In this document: piece by piece, positions 39,674-44,952 of the stretch
How the letters are laid out: the number at the start of each line of letters is the position of its first letter
Numbering within the stretch: position 1 is the first letter of the stretch
NCBI RefSeq assembly: GCF_016552165.1
Contig: NZ_JACVDA010000015.1
Coordinates: 1 to 44,952 of the forward strand
Source: Parvimonas parva
GTDB lineage: Bacteria > Bacillota > Clostridia > Tissierellales > Peptoniphilaceae
DNA length: 44,952 nt
Direction of reading: 5' to 3'
The notes under the pieces: generated by a model
Told to the model about the DNA's origin: nothing
The model's database searches: none
What the model saw: the letters and a program-made list of their open reading frames with translations, nothing else
Translations under genes and position numbers: made by a program

Positions 39674-40655
39674 TAACACATTTTTTATTGACGAATTTAT
39701 TTACATTCTTTGCGGATTGATTTCAATTTTAACAGCTTTTAGAGGCTTAAAAAATAAAGAAGCAAGAATTGGTACATTTTTATTCTGGTTTTTAGTTGGA
39801 ATTATCTTTGCATTCGGAGGATTCTTGGTTAAGTACCTTCCAGAGCAAGGTGGTGTTATTGTTGGAGCAATGCTTCTTGTTTGTGGAGCTCTTACTCTTA
39901 CAAAACAAGTTAAAATCGGTGAATTTACACCTCCATCAGATGAAGAAAGAAGAAAAAATGCTAATAAAATCGGTTGGAAAATATTTATTCCTGCATTAAT
40001 TATGGCATTTCTTGGATTTTTAATGTCACAATTCAAATCTTTTAAATTCATAATTGGAACTAATGATAAAGGTAAAGATATAATTTTCGGTTTTTCAACT
40101 GCTCAAGTTTTAGGTTTCTCAGCAATTATCGCCTTTATAATTGCGATACTAATTGTAAAACCTAAAGTTGAAGAAATGAAAGAAGACACTACAAGACTTT
40201 TAATGCAAGTAGGTGCATCAAGCTTATTACCACAACTTTTAGGTGCTCTTGGTATTGTATTTACAGCAGCAGGTGTTGGAAATATAATTGGAGAATTTGC
40301 AGGAAGTATCGTTGGTGGTGGCGGAAGAGTTGCCGGTGTTGTAGCATATTGCTTAGGTATGGTAATCTTCACTATGATTATGGGTAATGCATTTGCTGCT
40401 TTTACTGTAATTACAATCGGTGTTGGTATTCCTTTCGTAATCGCTCAAGGCGGAAACCCAGCAGTAGTAGGAGCACTTGGTATGACTTGCGGTTACTGTG
40501 GAACACTATTAACTCCAATGGCTGCAAACTTCAACATAGTTCCGGGAGCAATTCTTGAAACAAAAGATAAATATACGATTATTAAAACACAGGCACCTAT
40601 GGCTCTTGCGATGATTTTAGTTCATATCGTGCTTATGTTAGTAATGGCATTTTAG
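39654..40655 (+). CDS. 5-oxoproline transporter, DUF979 subunit
   Basis: A 333-residue membrane protein with about ten helices: IYILCGLISILTAFRGLKNK, LVGIIFAFGGFLVKYLPEQG, LLPQLLGALGIVFTAAGVGN and a conserved C-terminal CGYCGTLLTPMAANFNIVPG. It is the DUF979 partner of the preceding DUF969 protein. Earlier in-frame TTG and GTG starts exist, but the ATG at 39654 has GGTGG at the best distance and overlaps the previous gene by 20 bp. Pcp follows 10 bp later with its own AGGAGG. Confidence 0.88.
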   Translation: MLKWISSNTFFIDEFIYILCGLISILTAFRGLKNKEARIGTFLFWFLVGIIFAFGGFLVKYLPEQGGVIVGAMLLVCGALTLTKQVKIGEFTPPSDEERRKNANKIGWKIFIPALIMAFLGFLMSQFKSFKFIIGTNDKGKDIIFGFSTAQVLGFSAIIAFIIAILIVKPKVEEMKEDTTRLLMQVGASSLLPQLLGALGIVFTAAGVGNIIGEFAGSIVGGGGRVAGVVAYCLGMVIFTMIMGNAFAAFTVITIGVGIPFVIAQGGNPAVVGALGMTCGYCGTLLTPMAANFNIVPGAILETKDKYTIIKTQAPMALAMILVHIVLMLVMAF

Positions 40656-40665
40656 GAGGTTATAA

Positions 40666-41307
40666 ATGAAAATTTTAGTTAGTGGATTTGATCCATTTGG
40701 AGGAGAAAAAATTAATCCTGCAATTGAATCTGTAAAATTATTACCAGATGAAATTAAGGGAGCAAAAATAATTAAAGTTGAAATTCCAACAGTTGCTAGA
40801 AAAAGTCTAAAAAAACTTGAAGAAGTAATAGAAGTAGAAAAACCAGATGTAGTTTTAAGTATAGGACAAGCTGGTGGAAGACCTGATATTACAGTTGAAA
40901 GAGTTGGAATTAATATGGACGACTTCAGAATAAAAGATAATGAAGGAAATCAACCTATTGATGAAAAAATTGCTGAAGATGGACCTGATGCATATCTTGT
41001 TACTATTCCTATCAAAGCAATGGTTCAAAAAATAATTGAAAACAAAATCCCTGCTTCTGTTTCAAACACAGCCGGAACATTTGTTTGTAACCACGTTTGC
41101 TATGGAATGGCTCATCTTGCAAAAACAAAATATCCTAATATGAAGACAGGATTTGTTCATATTCCATTTTTACCTGAACAAGTTGTAGATAAGAGAAATA
41201 TGCCATCAATGCCTTTAGAAATGATTGCAAAAGGATTAGAATATGCAATAGAGGCGATTATAGAAAACAAAGAAGATATAAAGGTAGAAGGCGGAGCAAC
41301 ACATTAA
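40666..41307 (+). CDS. pcp: pyrrolidone-carboxylate peptidase
   Basis: A 213-residue C15 peptidase of normal length: [20 protein letters not shown] at the N-terminus, the Glu of [20 protein letters not shown], the catalytic Cys in [19 protein letters not shown] near residue 144 and the His in [12 protein letters not shown]. It removes N-terminal pyroglutamate from peptides in the cytoplasm. The order DUF969-DUF979-pcp indicates uptake and use of pyroglutamyl peptides or 5-oxoproline. Terminators follow directly. Confidence 0.96.
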   Translation: MKILVSGFDPFGGEKINPAIESVKLLPDEIKGAKIIKVEIPTVARKSLKKLEEVIEVEKPDVVLSIGQAGGRPDITVERVGINMDDFRIKDNEGNQPIDEKIAEDGPDAYLVTIPIKAMVQKIIENKIPASVSNTAGTFVCNHVCYGMAHLAKTKYPNMKTGFVHIPFLPEQVVDKRNMPSMPLEMIAKGLEYAIEAIIENKEDIKVEGGATH

Positions 41308-41375
41308 AAAAAAGGCAAGTTTTTACTTGCCTTTTAAAGTGCAGACAAAACATTAGTTTTGTCTGTGCTTTTTTT
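41308..41375 (+). terminator. double terminator after pcp
   Basis: Two hairpins in series: AAAGGCAAGT/ACTTGCCTTTT (41308-41335), and CAGACAAAAC/GTTTTGTCTG followed by TTTTTTT (41339-41375). The first hairpin sequence recurs at 41806. Confidence 0.9.
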
Positions 41376-41389
41376 ATGTATTTTTATTT

Positions 41390-41720
41390 TTAGTTAAAAA
41401 TTACTTTAGAATTTATTAAAATCTTAAATTTTATATAAATTTCTCTGAAAATTAAAAAATTAGGTCTCTTTCTACCTAATTTACTCATCATATTTGCTAA
41501 TTTTTTCATATTTTGGCACGCAAAAGTTAGGAGAGCTTTTATTTGCATTTTTGCTTTCTCTTTCTCAGTTGTACTTTCTACTTTTTTTATTATTTCTTTT
41601 CCATTGGTGGGACTTAATTCCTTTTCCCTTTTAATTCTCATATTTTTTTATTTCTTCATTTAATTGACTATGATATTTCTTTCTATCTTTACTTCTATAT
41701 TCTTATGTCTATTTGCATGT
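41390..41720 (-). pseudogene. IS1182-like transposase C-terminal relic
   Basis: Minus-strand pieces RSKDRKKYHSQLNEEIKKYE and, after a frameshift, RIKREKELSPTNGKEIIKKV and QIKALLTFACQNMKKLANMM follow the C-terminal end of IS1182-type DDE transposases ('ELSPxNG' and 'AxNxKKL'). The rest of the element is missing. It sits between the convergent pcp and alcohol dehydrogenase genes. Confidence 0.7.
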
Positions 41721-41763
41721 GTTTTATATTATTATACCACTTTTTAACTCTTTTCTCCACTAA

Positions 41764-41834
41764 AAAAGTGCCAATGATTTCTCATTGACACCTTTGTCAT
41801 CATTCTGAAGGCAAGTTTTTACTTGCCTTTTAAA
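41764..41834 (-). terminator. terminators after the alcohol dehydrogenase gene
   Basis: AAGGCAAGT/ACTTGCCTT (41808-41831) lies directly after the stop codon; GTGCCAATGA/TCATTGACAC (41767-41791) follows. The first is the same sequence as the pcp terminator. Confidence 0.82.
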
Positions 41835-41842
41835 TATTCAAA

Positions 41843-42856
41843 TTACATTTTCATATCAATAACCATACGTCCTTGAATTTTTCCTTCTTCCAATTCAGTA
41901 AAAATATCAATCGCATCTGTTATCGGTCTTTTAGTTACTACAGGAGTAACTAAACCTTCAGCTCCAAATTGAAAAGCTTCCGCTAAATCTTTTCTGGTTC
42001 CTACAAGTGAACCGATTATTTCAATTCCGTCCAATACAGTTTTAACAATCGGAACATCCATTGTTTCTGAAGGTAATCCTACAGCAACAACTTTTCCTGC
42101 AGCTCTTACTGAATCTATGGCTTGATTAAAAGCAACTTTTGAAACAGCAGTAACGACTGCACTATGACAACCTCCAATATTTTCTTGAATATATTTTGCA
42201 GGATCTACATTTTTTCCGTTAAGAACAATATCAGCACCACATTCTTTTGCAAGAGCTAATTTGTCATCATTAATATCAATGGCAACAACATGAGCATTGA
42301 AAACTTTTTTAGCATATTGAACTGCTAAGTTTCCAAGTCCCCCTGCTCCATAAAGAGCAATCCATTGACCCGGTTTCAAACAGGCAGCTTTTATCGCTGC
42401 ATAAACAGTAACTCCGGCACAAGTAATACTACTTGCTTGAGCGGGATCAAGCCCATCAGGAACTTTAACTGCATAATCGGCAGTTGCAATACATTCAGTA
42501 GCCATAGCTCCATCAACTGAATATCCAGCATTTTTTACAGTTCTACAAAGAGTTTCTTTTCCTGTATTACAATAATCACAACATCCACAACCTTCAAAGA
42601 ACCAAGCAACACTTACCCTATCTCCAACTTTTAAAGAAGTTACTCCTTCACCTAATGTTTTAACAATACCAACACCTTCATGACCTAAAACACGTCCCGG
42701 TACTTTCCCGAAATCTCCTTTAGCAACATGCAAATCCGTATGGCACACACCACAGTATTCAACATCAATCAAAACTTCTCCATAACCTGGCTTTCTTATG
42801 TCTTTTTCTACAACTTCCATCCAAGTTCCTTCTTTATTTACTACAACAGCTTTCAT
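41843..42856 (-). CDS. adhP: zinc-dependent alcohol dehydrogenase (AdhP type)
   Basis: A 337-residue medium-chain dehydrogenase: catalytic zinc ligands in CGVCHTDLH and GHEGVG, the structural zinc lobe [15 protein letters not shown], and the NAD-binding motif [13 protein letters not shown] near residue 170. Sequence and length match propanol-preferring AdhP, which interconverts aldehydes and primary alcohols with NAD(H) during fermentation. The start at 42856 is chosen for AGGAGG eight bases upstream; an 11-codon extension has no SD. The gene stands alone. Confidence 0.93.
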   Translation of the reverse strand: MKAVVVNKEGTWMEVVEKDIRKPGYGEVLIDVEYCGVCHTDLHVAKGDFGKVPGRVLGHEGVGIVKTLGEGVTSLKVGDRVSVAWFFEGCGCCDYCNTGKETLCRTVKNAGYSVDGAMATECIATADYAVKVPDGLDPAQASSITCAGVTVYAAIKAACLKPGQWIALYGAGGLGNLAVQYAKKVFNAHVVAIDINDDKLALAKECGADIVLNGKNVDPAKYIQENIGGCHSAVVTAVSKVAFNQAIDSVRAAGKVVAVGLPSETMDVPIVKTVLDGIEIIGSLVGTRKDLAEAFQFGAEGLVTPVVTKRPITDAIDIFTELEEGKIQGRMVIDMKM

Positions 42857-43036
42857 AAAAATACCTCCTTTATTGAATATGTATATCATAATTATATATC
42901 TTTAAATAACAATTGTCAACTACTTATGCAAATTAATTTTATTTTGTCTATTGATAAAGTGATTTTTAACGAATAAATATCTATTTTTTAAAAAAATTGT
43001 TATTACCCTTTAAAAATATATTCACAATTTACACTA

Positions 43037-43073
43037 AAAAAACTATTGACATAAAAAATATCAATAGTTTTAA
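43037..43073 (-). terminator. terminator after the membrane acetyltransferase
   Basis: AAAACTATTGA and TCAATAGTTTT form an 11-bp stem with flanking A/T runs. The rest of 42857-43083 shows no gene. Confidence 0.8.
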
Positions 43074-43083
43074 ATTTTCTAAT

Positions 43084-43971
43084 CTACATAATCTTTTTAT
43101 CATAACCAAGTCTTTCAAGTTCTCCTTGCAGAACGACTTCGCCGGTATATTTATAACCACAGGATAAAATAAAATTTCTCATCTTTTTATTATCCTTATG
43201 AGTATCAATCCTTAAATCTCTTTTCTTTCTTTTAGCAAAATTGTCTATATAACACATCATTTTTTTACCAAAACTTTGTTTTTTATAACGATTTGAAGTT
43301 GCAACCTTATGTATGCTAAGATAAGGAATAGAAGTATTCCACTTTCCACTTATATTTTCGTAGTCCTCGTCAACACCCTCAACCAAACAAGCAGTAGAAA
43401 CTATCGTTTTATGATATTCTAAAACATACAAATCAACGCCCAAATGTTCATCAATATCTTCAAAACTTGGAACATACTTTCCTTGCCATTGGTCAACACC
43501 ATCATCTTTTAAAGCCTTTGAGCCCTCAAGATAGATATCCAAAATAGAATCTCTATCTGTTTCATCAGCCATTCTGAATTTTAAAATTTCATACTTCATA
43601 TTAAAAGAAATAAAAAATGAAAAGAAAATTATACTAAAAAATAATAAAAAGAAAATTATTCCAACAAAATATTTTATATTAAATTTAAAAATATAATCTA
43701 AGAATAAATATAAAAACAAAAATTCAAACTCAAAATTTAAAACTTTTAAAATATTTAAAATATTTTTATAAAATTTATTTGAAATTGTATAGCTTACTGA
43801 ATTTATATACTTAAAACCGAGCCTAAAAACAAATTCTATTAAAACTAAAACCAAAAGTAAAATATAATCGCCAACAAAAACCTTAAAAAACAGACCTAAA
43901 ACAAAAATAATTCCCAAAATGGAAAGTTTTATGTAATTGATTATTTTTAAATCACAAAATGTATTCATCAT
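43084..43971 (-). CDS. membrane protein fused to GNAT acetyltransferase domain
   Basis: A 295-residue protein with an N-terminal membrane half (four hydrophobic segments in residues 13-125: IKLSILGIIFVLGLFFKVFV, YILLLVLVLIEFVFRLGF, FEFLFLYLFLDYIF, FVGIIFFLLFFSIIFFSFF) and a C-terminal GNAT domain (FRMADETDRDSILDIYLEGS, KDDGVDQWQGKYVP, then YLSIHKVATSNRYKKQSFGK as the acetyl-CoA loop). The domain alone resembles cytosolic GNATs that act on small molecules. A membrane-tethered form is uncommon. It overlaps the upstream NTF2-like gene by four bases (ATGA). The start could be either ATG of MM. Substrate unknown. Confidence 0.82.
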   Translation of the reverse strand: MMNTFCDLKIINYIKLSILGIIFVLGLFFKVFVGDYILLLVLVLIEFVFRLGFKYINSVSYTISNKFYKNILNILKVLNFEFEFLFLYLFLDYIFKFNIKYFVGIIFFLLFFSIIFFSFFISFNMKYEILKFRMADETDRDSILDIYLEGSKALKDDGVDQWQGKYVPSFEDIDEHLGVDLYVLEYHKTIVSTACLVEGVDEDYENISGKWNTSIPYLSIHKVATSNRYKKQSFGKKMMCYIDNFAKRKKRDLRIDTHKDNKKMRNFILSCGYKYTGEVVLQGELERLGYDKKIM

Positions 43972-44339
43972 TTTATCCTAACTCCTATATTTTTTTCTAC
44001 TCTCCACTCAGGAATATTACCGTCATCTCCCCAATATTCATCTAATTTTGAAATTTTTTCGTTTTCTATTTCAATAAATGAATTTACATGAAAAGATGAA
44101 GTTTTTGAAACATTAAAAACTCTAGCAACCACAATAAATAAATTACCTATTTGCTCGATTCTTTCAATTTCTCCACTCCATTTATCAGGATATTCACAAT
44201 TAGCCCTTATAAATTCATCAACAGTAAATTTTTCATTTGTATTATGCCAACAAATATAAGCATTTTCGTTAAAAAATTTCTTAATCTCAAAAGCATTTTG
44301 ACTTAAAACAGCATTATAAAATCCATAAATATCAAACAT
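43968..44339 (-). CDS. NTF2/SnoaL-like fold protein
   Basis: A 123-residue protein of the SnoaL/NTF2 fold: FYNAVLSQNAFEIKKFFNEN and AYICWHNTNEKFTVDEFIRA, then WSGEIERIEQIGNLFIVVAR, and a final IENEKISKLDEYWGDDGNIP, typical of this superfamily ('hFxhxxGKIxxhxEYW'). These proteins form small cone-shaped pockets and may be enzymes or binding proteins. It is translationally coupled to the membrane acetyltransferase. GGGG-type SD precedes the ATG. Confidence 0.8.
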   Translation of the reverse strand: MFDIYGFYNAVLSQNAFEIKKFFNENAYICWHNTNEKFTVDEFIRANCEYPDKWSGEIERIEQIGNLFIVVARVFNVSKTSSFHVNSFIEIENEKISKLDEYWGDDGNIPEWRVEKNIGVRIK

Positions 44340-44408
44340 AATTTACCCCTTTTTCTTATTTACTTATAATTATATCTTAAACATTAATTATTCACAATAT
44401 TTTTATAC

Positions 44409-44436
44409 AAAAAAATCACTCTTTCGAGTGATTTTG
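44409..44436 (-). terminator. terminator of the expanded 5S gene
   Basis: ATCACTC, loop and GAGTGAT are followed by TTTTTT on the minus strand, directly after the 5S 3' end. Confidence 0.9.
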
Positions 44437-44441
44437 ATTTG

Positions 44442-44646
44442 TTTGGCTGTTTTCTAATCTCCCAATACGAAATGTATTAGTACCTTCGACGTTTAGGAGC
44501 TTTCGCAGTCGAAACTTGCCATTTGTTTCACAAATGGAGTTTCTTTGCATCTGACCTACGACGCAATCATAGATTGCTGTTAGGTCATTAACTTCCGTGT
44601 TCGAGGTGGGAACGGGTATATCCTCTTAAGCTTTCCACAGCCATAC
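44442..44646 (-). rRNA. 5S rRNA with 88-nt expansion segment
   Basis: Flanks match the neighbouring 5S gene closely: the 3' part up to GAGCTT (44442-44502) and the 5' part from ACTTCC onward (44591-44646). Between them lies an 88-base insertion (44503-44590) replacing one base. The insertion folds into two hairpins in the RNA: TGACCTA...TAGGTCA enclosing GCAATC/GATTGC, and GAAACT...AGTTTC enclosing CCATTTG/CAAATGG. It sits after the helix III strand (GGAAGUU), at loop B before helix II. Expanded 5S RNAs are known in some Clostridia. The core has a few differences from the normal copy, including one A-C mismatch in helix II, so decay is possible. Confidence 0.82.
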
Positions 44647-44703
44647 TTTTTTTGTTTAATTTTGCTGTTAAGCTCTGAGCTTTCTCTATATTCTTACCAA
44701 AAC

Positions 44704-44730
44704 AAAAAATCACTCTTTCGAGTGATTTTG
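44704..44730 (-). terminator. terminator of the normal 5S gene
   Basis: Same ATCACTC/GAGTGAT hairpin and T-run as after the other 5S copy, now between the two 5S genes. Confidence 0.9.
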
Positions 44731-44735
44731 ATTTG

Positions 44736-44851
44736 TTTGGCTGTTTTCTAATCTTCCAATACGAAATGTATTAGTACCTTCGACGTTTAAGAGCTTGACT
44801 TCCGTGTTCGAGATGGGAACGGGTATATCCTCCTAGCTATCACAGCCATAC
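44736..44851 (-). rRNA. rrf: 5S ribosomal RNA
   Basis: The minus strand shows the 5S core: GGCTGT at the 5' end pairing with ACAGCC at the 3' end, GGATATACCCGTTCCCATCT, CGAACACGGAAGTCAAGCTC and CGTCGAAGGTACT. Length about 116 nt. It lies 57 bp after the 23S rRNA end, the usual order. Confidence 0.96.
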
Positions 44852-44908
44852 TTATTTATTTTGTAATATATTTCATTGAAATCCTCTAATTAAAGAGTAT
44901 ATATTTCT

Positions 44909-44952
44909 GGTCAAGCTTTCGATTTATTAGTATCAGTTAGCTTTGATGTTGC
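44909..44952 (-). rRNA. rrl: 23S ribosomal RNA, 3' end (partial)
   Basis: The minus strand ends AGCTAACTGATACTAATAAA, then TCGAAAGCTTGACC, the conserved 3' end of bacterial 23S rRNA. The gene continues beyond the window. Confidence 0.95.

Noticed and set aside
1-44952. tRNA genes, including selenocysteine tRNA (selC)
   Set aside because: I looked for tRNA-like GC-rich cloverleaf sequences with TTCGAATC-type T-loops and found none that I could support.

Overview
The window is very AT-rich, low-GC Gram-positive DNA with strong Shine-Dalgarno sites and TTGACA/TATAAT promoters. The gene content (split glycine decarboxylase gcvPA/gcvPB, AGCS symporter, 5-oxoproline uptake with Pcp, surface protein with WYY/GW wall-binding modules, selenium metabolism genes) suggests a fermentative anaerobic Firmicute of the Peptoniphilaceae type. 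Parvimonas is my best guess, but it is an inference and was not checked.

Layout. (1) 1-4.4 kb: a plasmid-type replication and partition block (RepA_N initiator, ParA, ParB-like fragment, small acidic proteins), all on the minus strand. (2) 5.1-9.2 kb: a type III restriction-modification operon (HTH regulator, Mod, Res). (3) 9.5-16.5 kb: the highlight, a ten-gene minus-strand cluster in which five genes are interrupted by in-frame TGA codons that read best as selenocysteine. In transcription order: thioredoxin-like protein (SaoT), substrate-binding protein (SaoB), ABC permease (SaoP), ABC ATPase (SaoA), MerB-like lyase (SaoL), DsrE-like protein (SaoD), ArsP-like efflux permease (SaoE), a protein ending Cys-Sec-COOH (SaoC), a ZntR/MerR-type metal sensor, and a Cys-rich lipoprotein (SaoX). 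I recall these as the 'selenocysteine-assisted organometallic' (Sao) families of NCBI naming, from memory and unverified. The logic is uptake or capture of an organometal, C-metal bond cleavage by the MerB-like enzyme, handling by Cys/Sec thiol-selenol carriers, and export, under MerR-type control. (4) 16.5-22.1 kb: a graveyard of mobile DNA (relaxase relic, group II intron 3' end, acetyltransferase fragments), with a SAM methyltransferase, a membrane protein and an intact type III toxin-antitoxin (ToxN-like toxin, two-repeat RNA antitoxin). A 107-bp direct repeat at 5.05 and 21.85 kb brackets regions 2-4. (5) 22.1-33.4 kb: core metabolism (NAD kinase-like protein, gcvT-gcvPA-gcvPB, old yellow enzyme, sodium:alanine symporter, small XRE operon, uracil permease with a leader-peptide attenuator). 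(6) 33.4-35.9 kb: a modular surface protein and a scrambled IS30/IS256-like remnant that cuts a lipoprotein gene. (7) 35.9-38.7 kb: a selenium metabolism operon (cysteine desulfurase, YedE, YedF/TusA-like, DUF3343), which fits the need for selenocysteine in region 3. (8) 39-44.3 kb: 5-oxoproline transporter and Pcp, zinc alcohol dehydrogenase, a membrane-anchored acetyltransferase. (9) 44.4-44.95 kb: the 3' end of an rRNA operon on the minus strand with two 5S genes, one carrying an 88-nt internal expansion.

selA, selB, selC and selD are not in the window, so selenocysteine insertion depends on genes elsewhere. No tRNA gene or CRISPR array was seen.
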